A stretch of DNA of 64,000 nucleotides from an uncultured Paracoccaceae bacterium. GTDB taxonomy: Bacteria; Pseudomonadota; Alphaproteobacteria; Rhodobacterales; Rhodobacteraceae. The stretch is taken from assembly GCA_947499715.1 (NCBI GenBank), contig CANMPL010000004.1, positions 310,001-374,000 of the forward strand, in the 5' to 3' direction. Shown piece by piece: positions 1-8,961 of the stretch (position 1 is its first letter; each line of letters starts with the position of its first letter). The notes under the pieces are model-generated. The model saw only the letters and a list, made by a program, of their open reading frames with translations, had not been told where the DNA came from and ran no database searches. The translations under genes and the position numbers were made by a program.

Positions 1-89
1 TGCGTGACGATCTGGCGGGGCGTCGGGTTGGTATTATTGCTTGCGGATCCAACATTGGGATGGCGCGATATCAAAGCCTATTGAGCTAG
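1..89 (+). CDS. C-terminal end of a PLP-dependent threonine/serine dehydratase-like enzyme (partial)
   Basis: Only the last 28 codons are in the window, read in the frame that starts at base 3 and ends at the TAG at 87-89. The peptide GRRVGIIACGSNIG resembles the glycine-rich strand near the C-terminus of fold-type II PLP enzymes of the threonine dehydratase group, which usually read GKRV-x-VLSGGN there. The family assignment rests on this short stretch alone, so it is tentative. The gene converges with the LOG gene and overlaps its 3' end by 12 bases. Confidence 0.5.
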   Translation, partial: RDDLAGRRVGIIACGSNIGMARYQSLLS

Positions 90-638
90 ATCAGTTGCCA
101 AGACAGAGCCAAGACTGGCGACGTCGGGAACAACCTGAACCGCGCGCAAGACAGATTGATCTGCAAAGCCTTGTGCGACGACGTGATCCATGAGGCTAAG
201 CAGAGGATTCCAGAAGCCGTTGATATTGAGCAGATAAATCGGCTTGTCGTGCAATCCGAGTTGCCGCCAAGTGAGCGCTTCAAAGAATTCATCCAATGAT
301 CCGGCACCGCCCGGCAGAACCACGACGGCATCCGCGTTCATGATCATGACCTTCTTACGCTCGTGCATGGTTTCGGTGATGACAAAGCTATCCAGATCGC
401 GTTTGCCCACCTCTTTGTTCAATAGATGGGTCGGAATGACGCCGAACGTCAGCCCGCCCGCGTCTTGGGTGGCCCGCGCCACCCGGCCCATCAGCCCCAC
501 GTCGCCCGCGCCATAGACAAGACGATAGCGTGCTGCGGCGAGCATGGCGCCAAGGTCGGCGGCGGCAGCGGCATAGGCGGGATCAGCCCCATCGCGGGAT
601 CCGCAGTAGACGCAGATTGAGTGCTGAAAATCAGGCAT
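78..638 (-). CDS. LOG family protein (TIGR00730-type, putative nucleotide 5'-monophosphate phosphoribohydrolase)
   Basis: Predicted 186-residue Rossmann-like protein. It opens with SICVYCGSRDG, has VYGAGDVGLMG about 40 residues in, and carries PGGAGSLDEFFE in the second half. These match the LOG family, whose canonical motif is PGGxGTxxE; here the Thr is Ser and the x is Ala. Family members cleave ribose 5-phosphate from nucleoside monophosphates, including cytokinin precursors; the substrate here is unknown. The start at 638 was chosen because AGAGAAG lies just upstream and family members begin close to the CVYCGS strand; an in-frame ATG at 704 would add 22 unlikely residues. It diverges from the LysM gene. 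Confidence 0.85.
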   Translation of the reverse strand: MPDFQHSICVYCGSRDGADPAYAAAAADLGAMLAAARYRLVYGAGDVGLMGRVARATQDAGGLTFGVIPTHLLNKEVGKRDLDSFVITETMHERKKVMIMNADAVVVLPGGAGSLDEFFEALTWRQLGLHDKPIYLLNINGFWNPLLSLMDHVVAQGFADQSVLRAVQVVPDVASLGSVLATDLAQ

Positions 639-761
639 GATGAACTTCTCTTGCAGTGTGCGGAGTCTTTGACCCCTGATACCGCTGTTGCTATGGTCGC
701 TCAACCGTGATGCCAGATGGTCTTGTGCGGTGATGGGGCAAACGACGACAGGGTTAGTGAT

Positions 762-2156
762 ATGGCTTCGAATGCGGTTCAGCTTGGGCTGGGTGCACTG
801 GCTGCTGCGGCAGTGGGTGTCGCAGTGATCGCGTTTGTGCCGGGGCCGGAACCCGCAATGGAGGAGGCGGCCGAAGGCGCAGGTCTGGCGACGGATGTTG
901 CACCTGTGGTCGCGGAAACAGCGGATGCGACAGCGCCTGACGTAGACGAGGCGCAGGCAGAGGTGGCAGTTGCGGAAGACGCCGCGCCAATTGTGCCGCG
1001 CATCGACCAGCTTGTCATGGCGCCCGATGGTTTTGGGACAGTATCCGGGCGGGGTGACGTTGATCAGGTGATTGCGGTGCTGGTTGCCGGCGCGCCGGTG
1101 AGCCGGACCCGCACGGATGGCAACGGCAATTTTGCAGCCGTTCTGGCGCTGGACCCATCACCGGAACCACGGCGTTTGACATTGCTGGCAGACCCCGAAG
1201 GGGCCCAGATCCCCTCTGAGGGGCAGTTTTTTGTGCAACCCATTCTGGCATTGGTCGCTGAGGCGCCTGAGCCCACGGAACAAGAGCCAGACTTGGTCGT
1301 GGGAGCCATCACTCCGCTAGAAGAGGCTACGGCTGATCGCGCGACAGATCCGGTCGATGATGACGCGGTGGCTGAAGCCGATTCCGAGGTGATTGTAGAA
1401 GAACAGCCGGCTGCGGTTGTGGAAGCTATGCCAGAGCCTGCGCAAGAGACTGCAATAGAAGAACCTGCGCAAGAGATTGCCGCAGCAGAGGCCCCCGCCG
1501 CGGCCCCGGTTGAAGAGCAGCCAGAGGTTGAAACGGCCGAGGTTGAGCCTGCACCGGCAGTCTCAGACCCAGTCGTTCAAGATGAAGATCCGGCCCTTAC
1601 AACGGATACCCCTACAATCATTGTGGCTGATGGAGACGGTGTGCGGATCGTACAGGATGACCGCGCGCCAGAGGTGATGTCAGCCATTGCGTTGGATACG
1701 ATCACCTATGACCCGGTGGGCGAAGTGACGCTTGCAGGGCGCGCCGTGGGCGAGGGGTTTGTGAGGGTCTATGTCGACAACCGCCCTGTCACGACGTCCC
1801 GGATCAAGGATGGTGGTTGGCAAACGGACCTGCCAGAGGTCGACACCGGGGTCTACACCCTGCGGATTGACGAGGTTGATGTCGATGGGGCGGTGATCTC
1901 GCGTATCGAGACGCCATTCAAACGCGAAGAACCGGCGGCAGTTGCGGCTGTCATGGCCGAGGATACAGCAAAAGAGGGATTTGACGTTGCTGTCCGCACG
2001 GTCCAGCCGGGGGCGACCTTGTGGGCGATAGCGCGTGAAGAGATGGGCGAAGGTATCATGTATGTTGCCGTCTATGAGGCCAACAAAGACCTTATCAAAG
2101 ACCCGGATCTGATTTTCCCCGGTCAAGTTTTCCGCATTCCGGAGCTGGATCAATAG
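762..2156 (+). CDS. LysM domain-containing protein with membrane anchor and long acidic linker
   Basis: Predicted 464 residues. An N-terminal hydrophobic segment (about residues 5-25, Ala/Val rich) is a signal anchor or signal peptide. Short Ig-like/carboxypeptidase-regulatory-like segments follow (for example VSRTRTDGNGNF and FVRVYVDNRPV), separated by a linker very rich in Glu, Ala, Val and Pro. A C-terminal LysM domain (about residues 409-462, QPGATLWAIAREEMGEG to FPGQVFRIPEL) should bind peptidoglycan. This architecture is common in Rhodobacterales, where it is annotated as a LysM peptidoglycan-binding protein. The start at 762 (MASNAVQL) places the hydrophobic segment at the N-terminus; an upstream in-frame ATG at 717 is less likely. 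Confidence 0.8.
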   Translation: MASNAVQLGLGALAAAAVGVAVIAFVPGPEPAMEEAAEGAGLATDVAPVVAETADATAPDVDEAQAEVAVAEDAAPIVPRIDQLVMAPDGFGTVSGRGDVDQVIAVLVAGAPVSRTRTDGNGNFAAVLALDPSPEPRRLTLLADPEGAQIPSEGQFFVQPILALVAEAPEPTEQEPDLVVGAITPLEEATADRATDPVDDDAVAEADSEVIVEEQPAAVVEAMPEPAQETAIEEPAQEIAAAEAPAAAPVEEQPEVETAEVEPAPAVSDPVVQDEDPALTTDTPTIIVADGDGVRIVQDDRAPEVMSAIALDTITYDPVGEVTLAGRAVGEGFVRVYVDNRPVTTSRIKDGGWQTDLPEVDTGVYTLRIDEVDVDGAVISRIETPFKREEPAAVAAVMAEDTAKEGFDVAVRTVQPGATLWAIAREEMGEGIMYVAVYEANKDLIKDPDLIFPGQVFRIPELDQ

Positions 2157-2217
2157 CCTTGGGGCTGGTTCTTGCCGGCGGGGCATATTACCTATGCCCT
2201 CTTGACCGGAGAAATGA

Positions 2218-4044
2218 ATGCGCCGCCTGACCAAAACGTCTGCCAATATCAACAACACTGCCCGCATTCAGGGCTGGTCCGTTTTGCAGCGGGTCGCCCC
2301 CTATCTGTGGCCCGAGGGGCAATCATGGGTCAAGCGACGGGTTGTTGCAGCATTGCTGGTGTTGCTTGTGTCCAAGGTGATCGCGGTCACGACGCCGGTT
2401 CTTTATAAGCAGGCCGTTGACGCGCTGGCACCGGAAGGCGCGGATGCCGCGACGTTCCTGGCGCTGGGGGCTGTCGGGCTGACGCTGGCCTATGGCATGG
2501 CGCGCTTGATGACCGTGGGCTTTCAACAGCTGCGGGATGTCATCTTTACCAAGGTGGGGCAGCGGGCGCTGCGGACATTGGCGCGCGAGACCTTTGCCCA
2601 TATTCACCGTTTGTCGATGCGGTATCACATCACGCGCAAGACCGGCGGTCTGTCCCGCGTGATTGAACGTGGTGTGAAAGGTGTGGATTTTCTGTTGCGG
2701 TTCCTGTTGTTCAGCATGGGGCCGCTGGTGCTGGAACTCTTGATGATCTCGGTCATCCTCTTTTTCCTGTTTGATGTCTGGTATCTGGCGGTCGTGGTGC
2801 TGACGATCGCGCTTTATGTCTGGTTTACCTTTGCGGTGACCGAATGGCGGGTGAAGATCCGCAAGGAAATGAATGACCAAGACACTGATGCCAATCAGAA
2901 GGCAGTTGATAGTCTGCTGAACTTTGAAACCGTAAAGTATTTTGGCGCAGAGAAGTGGGAAGCAGACCGCTACGACCGCGCGATGGAGGCTTATGAAGGG
3001 GCCGCCATTCGCACCAATTATTCGCTCGCGTTTTTGAACTTTGGGCAGTCGGTTCTGATCACCGGCGGGCTTGTCGCGGTGATGGTGATGGCGGCTATGG
3101 GCGTACAACGCGGCGATCTGACAGTGGGCGATTTTGTCATGGTCAACGCCTATATGATCCAGATCACCATGCCGTTGAATTTTCTGGGCACAGTCTACCG
3201 GGAGATCCGGCAAGCCTTGATCGACATGGGGGATATGTTCGATTTGTTAGAACAACCGCCCGAGGTTCAGGACAAACAGGGCGCCAAGGTTCTAAAAGTA
3301 CAAGGCGGCGCTGTGCGCTTGAATGATGTGGTCTTTGGCTATGATCTGGAACGACCGATCCTTAAAGGTATTTCCGTAGCGGTAGAGCCGGGCGAAACCG
3401 TCGCGATTGTCGGGTCCTCTGGGTCAGGGAAGTCGACCATCGGGCGGCTGTTGTTTCGGTTTTATGACGTCAATTCCGGCGCGTTGACGGTAGATGGGCA
3501 GGACGTACGGGACGTCACGCAAGAGAGCCTGCACGCGCAAATCGGCGTGGTGCCGCAGGACACGGTCCTGTTCAATGATACGGTGCATTACAATATCGCC
3601 TATGGGCGACCCGGCGCGTCGGAGGCTGAAATCCGCGATGCCGCCCGCGCGGCGAAGATTCATGATTTCATCATGTCGCTGCCAGATGGCTATGACACGA
3701 CCGTGGGGGAACGCGGGCTGAAGCTGTCGGGGGGCGAAAAGCAGAGGGTCGGGATCGCGCGGACGCTGCTTAAGAACCCGCCAATACTGCTTTTGGACGA
3801 GGCGACAAGCGCGCTGGATACCGAGACGGAAATGGAAATTCAGGCGGAGCTCAAGGCGATGGGCGAGGGGCGCACCGTGATTACAATCGCGCATAGGCTG
3901 TCCACAATTGCCGATGCTGACCGGATCGTCGTGCTGGAGGATGGCGTGATCGTAGAGCAAGGCAAGCATGATGCCTTGCTGGCGGAGGATGGTCGTTATG
4001 CCCACCTTTGGAACCGGCAGGCCAGTGAAGAGGAATTGGTCTAA
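2218..4044 (+). CDS. ABC exporter, ATM1/HMT1 type (fused permease and ATPase)
   Basis: 608-residue half-transporter: an N-terminal six-helix membrane domain and a C-terminal ATPase with Walker A GSSGSGKST (about 398), Q-loop VPQDTVLF, signature LSGGEKQR (about 503), Walker B ILLLDEATS and switch His in TIAHRLST. The sequence NQKAVDSLLNFETVKYFGAEKWE in the membrane domain is typical of the ATM1/ABCB7 group, which exports glutathione-linked sulfur or metal compounds from the cytoplasm. It works as a homodimer in the inner membrane. GGAG lies 6 bases before the start. It follows the LysM gene by 61 bases, and the MFS gene comes next on the same strand. Confidence 0.9.
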   Translation: MRRLTKTSANINNTARIQGWSVLQRVAPYLWPEGQSWVKRRVVAALLVLLVSKVIAVTTPVLYKQAVDALAPEGADAATFLALGAVGLTLAYGMARLMTVGFQQLRDVIFTKVGQRALRTLARETFAHIHRLSMRYHITRKTGGLSRVIERGVKGVDFLLRFLLFSMGPLVLELLMISVILFFLFDVWYLAVVVLTIALYVWFTFAVTEWRVKIRKEMNDQDTDANQKAVDSLLNFETVKYFGAEKWEADRYDRAMEAYEGAAIRTNYSLAFLNFGQSVLITGGLVAVMVMAAMGVQRGDLTVGDFVMVNAYMIQITMPLNFLGTVYREIRQALIDMGDMFDLLEQPPEVQDKQGAKVLKVQGGAVRLNDVVFGYDLERPILKGISVAVEPGETVAIVGSSGSGKSTIGRLLFRFYDVNSGALTVDGQDVRDVTQESLHAQIGVVPQDTVLFNDTVHYNIAYGRPGASEAEIRDAARAAKIHDFIMSLPDGYDTTVGERGLKLSGGEKQRVGIARTLLKNPPILLLDEATSALDTETEMEIQAELKAMGEGRTVITIAHRLSTIADADRIVVLEDGVIVEQGKHDALLAEDGRYAHLWNRQASEEELV

Positions 4045-4119
4045 CCCCAAGGGCGGCCAGATTGCGCTGGATTGTTTGACGGGTTAGCGTCGAACCAATT
4101 GCTATTCAGGAATTTCGTG

Positions 4120-5316
4120 ATGACCCTATTGCGTGCCGCAATTGTGCTTGGCCTGTTGTCCGCTGTCGGCCCCTTTGCCATTGATATGTACCTGCCAGCG
4201 CTGCCGAATATCGCGACATCACTGTCGACGGACGCGGCCATGGTGCAGTGGACGTTGACAGCCTACTTTGCCGCTTTTGGCATCTCGCAACTGGTCTATG
4301 GCCCCGTCGCCGACCAAGTTGGTCGCAAGGCCCCGCTCTACGTGGGGTTGGCGATTTTCACCGCAGGTTCAATTGGTTGTGCGATGGCGCCTTCGATCGG
4401 CACCTTGATCGCCTTTCGGTGTTTGCAAGGGATTGGCGGCGCGGTTTTGATGGTTGTTCCGCGCGCGATTATCCGCGATTTGCACACTGGGCCCGCCGCG
4501 ACACGGCTGATGGCCCTGGTAATGTTGGTGATCTCGGTCTCGCCCATGCTGGCGCCGCTGGCAGGCAGCGGCCTGATTGCGCTGGGCGACTGGCGGATGA
4601 TCTTTTGGGTCCTTTGCATTGCTGCCGGGATCAGCTTACTGGTCACGCGTTATGCGCTGCCAGAGACGCTCGCCCCAGCGGACCGCGTCCCCGTCAACAT
4701 TGGCAACCTGATCCGCGGCGGGCGGACGTTGCTGCGGGATCCGGTGTTTATGGGGCTCACGCTGATCGGGGGTTTTGGCTTTGCCAGCTTTATGGTGTTC
4801 ATCGCGAGCGCCGCTTTTGTCTACACCGATCAATTCGGCCTGACGCCGACAGGGTTCAGCCTTGCCTTTGCCTTTAACGCCGTCGGCTTTTTTGCTGCGT
4901 CGCAGGCGGCTGGCCCTTTGGGGGAACGTCTGGGTGCGGTGCCGGTGATGCGCGTCGCGATTGTGGGTTTTGCGGTCTTTACCTTCGCGTTGGTCGGGAT
5001 GACGGCTTTGTTCGGCGGCAACCTGTTTGTGATCATCGGGTTCCTGTTCTGCGCCAACGCCTGTTTGGGTTTAATCATTCCCACAACGATGGTCATGGCG
5101 CTGGACGCGCACGGGACCATTGCCGGTTTAGCGTCATCCTTGGGGGGCACGCTGCAAATGCTTGTGGGTGGCGTCATGGTGGCAACGACAGGGTTGTTTT
5201 TTGATGGCACGGCGCTGCCGATGGTCGGTGCCATCGCGCTCTGCGCGGTCTTGGCCCTGGCGCTTGCCCTGCCGACGTTTGTGTTGATGGGCCGCGCCGA
5301 ACGTGGCGCGACCTGA
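4120..5316 (+). CDS. MFS drug exporter, Bcr/CflA family
   Basis: 398-residue major facilitator with about 12 hydrophobic segments. Diagnostic features are GPFAIDMYLPALPNIA in helix 1 and motif A GPVADQVGRKAPL between helices 2 and 3, followed by FRCLQGIGGAVLMVVPRAIIRD; this combination marks the Bcr/CflA drug:proton antiporter subfamily. Substrates cannot be read from sequence. The ATG at 4120 (MTLLRAA) is preferred because helix 1 begins there and AGG lies just upstream; an upstream ATG at 4072 would add a polar extension. The gene ends 3 bases from the end of the convergent RND gene. Confidence 0.88.
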   Translation: MTLLRAAIVLGLLSAVGPFAIDMYLPALPNIATSLSTDAAMVQWTLTAYFAAFGISQLVYGPVADQVGRKAPLYVGLAIFTAGSIGCAMAPSIGTLIAFRCLQGIGGAVLMVVPRAIIRDLHTGPAATRLMALVMLVISVSPMLAPLAGSGLIALGDWRMIFWVLCIAAGISLLVTRYALPETLAPADRVPVNIGNLIRGGRTLLRDPVFMGLTLIGGFGFASFMVFIASAAFVYTDQFGLTPTGFSLAFAFNAVGFFAASQAAGPLGERLGAVPVMRVAIVGFAVFTFALVGMTALFGGNLFVIIGFLFCANACLGLIIPTTMVMALDAHGTIAGLASSLGGTLQMLVGGVMVATTGLFFDGTALPMVGAIALCAVLALALALPTFVLMGRAERGAT

Positions 5317-5319
5317 ACC

Positions 5320-8300
5320 TTATTCCGCTGCGCGCAGAGGTGTTGCAACCGGTTCTGGTGCTGCAAAGACTTCATCAGTCCAGATAAATTCCGGCGCGCG
5401 CACCTTCTTGGCTTGACGGCGCAGGGCCCAGTCCTGTGCGGCACGGCTGGAGCGGCCAAGCGACAAACGTGCCAGAAGACGCGCGAACCAGAGCGCATAG
5501 GTCGTGACCCAGACCCGCAACGCGAGCATGGCGGGTGTGAAAACAAGCGTCAGCATGGTCGCGATCCCAAGGCCAAAGACTACGGCAGTTGCCAGTTGCT
5601 TCCACCACAGGGCGGTCGGGCTGTCGATAGAATAGCCGCCGCCAAAGAAGTCCAGGCTCAGACCGAACATCATCGGCGCGAGGCCCGCCATCGTTGTGAT
5701 CGTTGTCAGCAGGACAGGGCGAATGCGATCCTCTGCTGTGCGGGTGATCGCCTCTGACCGGGGCATGTATTGGCTGTATTCTTGATAGGTGTCGATCAGG
5801 ATGATGTTGTTGTTCACCACGATGCCTGCAAGTGCCACGATGCCCGTGCCGGTCATGATGATCGAAAAGGCCTGATCCATGACCAACATGCCGACCAAGA
5901 CCCCGGCGGTTGACAGGACAACAGCCAAAAGCACCAGCACAGAATTATAGATGCTGTTGAACTGGGCGAGCAAGATAATGAACATCAAACCCAATGCCCC
6001 CATAAAGGCAGTGGCCAGGAAGGCACCGGATTCGGCTTGCTCTTCCTGATCGCCGGTCCATTCCCAAGATACCGAAGGGCCAAAGGGCGAGGTTTCAAGC
6101 CATTCCGTCAAGACCGCAATGCGTTCGTTGGGGTTCAGGATTGACATCTCTAGCGCGCCGTCTGCGACTTGCGCGAGCAAATCCTCGTCAGCCTCATAGA
6201 CAGCTTCCTCTATCACCGTAATGTCACCTGTATCGGGGTTGGTGAGGGTGACGAGGCCGCTACCAACACCGGCTTTCACGTCAAAATACCGATTCTGATC
6301 GATGCGGTCGATCTGCGCCAGCTTCTTGACTGGTGTGCGGGTGATGAAGTTCGAAAGCGGCACAAGCCCGTCATTGGTGCGGACCTTGAGACTATCGAGG
6401 GTCGAAAGAACGCGGTCTTCTGCCGGGAAGCGCGCGCGGATCTCAATCTCTTCATCAGAGCTGTCGACGCGCATGGTGTCCAGCAGGATGCCACGCGTCA
6501 CGAGTTGAACCATACCGCCCACGGTGGCGACGTCAGCGCCGTAGCGGCCTGCTTCTTCGACGTCCACGTCGATCTGCCAGTCGATGCCGGGCAGGGGCAG
6601 GGTGTCTTCGATCTGCGCGAGGCCCGGCGTCGCTTCAAACTTTGCACGGGCGGCGAGCGCGGCGGCGGTCAGTACTTCTGAATCGTCGGATTTGATGCGC
6701 AAGTGCACGGGCTTACCGGATGCGGGGCCACGCGCCTGCGCGAGAATTTCAACCTCGATCCCGGGGATCAGGCTGAGTTCGGCTTGCAGCTCTTCCAGCA
6801 CCAGATCGCCGTCCAGATCGGGGCGGTCGCTGCGGTCTTCCCATGGTATCGTTTCAAGCTGGACTTGGCCGACCGTGTCGCGTGGGCTGCTGGCGCCGGA
6901 TGCGTCGGTGTTCAAACCGCCGTCACCTGCAAAGGAAAAGGCATTCATGACACCGGGATGCGCAAGCACGATTTCCTCGGCCTGTTTGACCAATGCGTCT
7001 TTCTCTTCCAGCGACAGGTTACCGCGCGCACGGACGTAGACGATGGCTTGCTCTGGCTCTGATTCAACAAAGAATTCAACGCCATTATTGTTTTCGCCAA
7101 AGTAGGAGAAGATCGACATCACCACAAAGGCGACGGTGCCGATGGTGACAAGCGGCATGATGGGGTTGCCGGTCAGGACATGGATGACCCAACCGAATGG
7201 CGAGCGGCGGTAACCTGCGCGGATCCGTTTTGCTGGCCGTTCAATACGCGCGGCTGTGACGGTGATTGAGGTCATCACAGCGCCTAATAGAAACAACGCC
7301 ATACCGGGTAATGATCGGGCCAAACCGCTGGTTTGAACGGCCTCACCAGAAAGGTAACCGGGGTTGAGCGTGAGCATGGCACCGACAAAAACCACCATCA
7401 TTGCAATCGGCACCAGCAAGGCGCGCACAAACCATGGCAAAATGCGGCGCAGCCCATCGGCGGTGCTGCCAAAACTGCGGCCCAGACGCCCTGTCACGCC
7501 GCCCATAACAGGCAGGTAGACAAGGGCCACCACAAGAGAGGCAGACAGCACAAAGATCAATGTAACGGGCAACATGCCCATGAATTGACCGGGAACACCG
7601 GGCCAGAACAGCATTGGCAAAAAGGCGCAAAGTGTCGTCGCGGTGGACGAAATGATCGGCCAGAACATGCGCTTGGCGGCTTCCACATAGGCGTGCATCG
7701 GGCCGACACCGTCGCGGATACGTTTATCGGCGTATTCCACCACCACAATTGCGCCATCAACCAGCATCCCCACAGCGAGGATCAGGCCGAACATCACAAT
7801 GTTCGAAATTGTGATCCCCATGACGGCAAGCAGTGCGAAACACAACAGGAACGACGTCGGAATCGCAAAACCCACAAGCAGTGCGGGGCGGGTGCCAAGT
7901 GCGGCCAAAACAACGATCATCACCAGCGCGATGGCCGTCAGAACAGAGCCTTCGAGCTGGCTGACCATGGAGGCCACGTTGCGTGACTGGTCGTTGGACG
8001 TGCCAACATCAATCGCGGCACGCAGCTCGGGGGACCACTTGGCGCGTTCAGCGGCGACGGTTTCTTCGACCAGCGCTGCGGTGTCGATCAGGTTAAAACC
8101 TTTGCGTTTGACGACCTGCAAGGCCACGGTATTGACGCCGTTGAAGCGGGCCGTGCCTGCGCGATCCTCAAATGTCAGGCGGATCGTGGCCAGATCGCCA
8201 AGCGTCACAACACTGTCGCCATTGCGTTTGACAGGCAGTGCAAAGACATCAGCGGGTTCATCAAAGGATGAAGGGATTTTGACGGCAAACGTGCCTTGGG

Positions 8301-8961
8301 CGCTGTCAGCCTCGCCCGCGGCGATCAGAAGGTTGTTGCTGGTCACAACGCCAATCAATTCACCCGCTGTGACGTTATAGGCCTCTAGCCTGAGCGGATC
8401 GATCACGACCTCAAGCATTTCTTCCCGGTCACCGGCAAGCCCGGCCTCAAGCACGGCATCAAGGCTTTCGATACTTTCCTGAAGGTCGCGCGCCACCCGC
8501 AATAGGGTGCGTTCAGGGACCCGACCAGTCAGATTGACGATCACGATCGGAAATTCAGAGAAGTTGATTTCGTTGATCGAATATTGGTCGGCGCCAGCCG
8601 GAAACTTGGATTCGGCGGCATTCATCGCGTCACGAATATCTGCCAGGACCTTTGTTTTGTCCCAACCGAATTCGAATTCTAGCGCCATGCCAGCATAGTT
8701 TTCCGAAGCGGTCGCCGTCATGGTCTTGAGGCCGTCCAGATCCGCGAGCTCTGTCTCCATCGGTTTAACGAGCAGGGTCTCGGAATCTTCGGCAGAGATG
8801 CCGGGGAAGGGGACGGACACGAAGATCGCTGGAATTTCGATGTCCGGTTCACCCTCTTTGGGCAGGCCAACATAGGCGTAACCCCCCGCCAGCAGCGAGA
8901 GGGTGATAAAGGCAAGCACCATGCGCGCGCGCGAGGCTGCCCAGTCTACAAGTCCAGTCAT
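5320..8961 (-). CDS. RND efflux transporter, inner-membrane permease subunit
   Basis: 1213-residue AcrB/MMPL-like permease with two large periplasmic loops. It forms the proton-driven pump of a tripartite envelope complex. The TM4 motif reads GMLVDGAIVVVEYADKR (about residue 400), with one Asp where AcrB-type drug pumps usually have two adjacent Asp. It is about 150 residues longer than AcrB; extra sequence lies between the two halves (about residues 500-610) and includes added hydrophobic segments and a basic stretch. The adaptor gene overlaps its start by 4 bases, so the two are translationally coupled. No outer-membrane TolC-type gene and no regulator are adjacent. Confidence 0.93.
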   Translation of the reverse strand: MTGLVDWAASRARMVLAFITLSLLAGGYAYVGLPKEGEPDIEIPAIFVSVPFPGISAEDSETLLVKPMETELADLDGLKTMTATASENYAGMALEFEFGWDKTKVLADIRDAMNAAESKFPAGADQYSINEINFSEFPIVIVNLTGRVPERTLLRVARDLQESIESLDAVLEAGLAGDREEMLEVVIDPLRLEAYNVTAGELIGVVTSNNLLIAAGEADSAQGTFAVKIPSSFDEPADVFALPVKRNGDSVVTLGDLATIRLTFEDRAGTARFNGVNTVALQVVKRKGFNLIDTAALVEETVAAERAKWSPELRAAIDVGTSNDQSRNVASMVSQLEGSVLTAIALVMIVVLAALGTRPALLVGFAIPTSFLLCFALLAVMGITISNIVMFGLILAVGMLVDGAIVVVEYADKRIRDGVGPMHAYVEAAKRMFWPIISSTATTLCAFLPMLFWPGVPGQFMGMLPVTLIFVLSASLVVALVYLPVMGGVTGRLGRSFGSTADGLRRILPWFVRALLVPIAMMVVFVGAMLTLNPGYLSGEAVQTSGLARSLPGMALFLLGAVMTSITVTAARIERPAKRIRAGYRRSPFGWVIHVLTGNPIMPLVTIGTVAFVVMSIFSYFGENNNGVEFFVESEPEQAIVYVRARGNLSLEEKDALVKQAEEIVLAHPGVMNAFSFAGDGGLNTDASGASSPRDTVGQVQLETIPWEDRSDRPDLDGDLVLEELQAELSLIPGIEVEILAQARGPASGKPVHLRIKSDDSEVLTAAALAARAKFEATPGLAQIEDTLPLPGIDWQIDVDVEEAGRYGADVATVGGMVQLVTRGILLDTMRVDSSDEEIEIRARFPAEDRVLSTLDSLKVRTNDGLVPLSNFITRTPVKKLAQIDRIDQNRYFDVKAGVGSGLVTLTNPDTGDITVIEEAVYEADEDLLAQVADGALEMSILNPNERIAVLTEWLETSPFGPSVSWEWTGDQEEQAESGAFLATAFMGALGLMFIILLAQFNSIYNSVLVLLAVVLSTAGVLVGMLVMDQAFSIIMTGTGIVALAGIVVNNNIILIDTYQEYSQYMPRSEAITRTAEDRIRPVLLTTITTMAGLAPMMFGLSLDFFGGGYSIDSPTALWWKQLATAVVFGLGIATMLTLVFTPAMLALRVWVTTYALWFARLLARLSLGRSSRAAQDWALRRQAKKVRAPEFIWTDEVFAAPEPVATPLRAAE

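Noticed and set aside
2323-3213. 296-residue minus-strand frame
   Set aside because: Antisense to the ABC exporter; composition is His/Gln rich as expected of a shadow frame.
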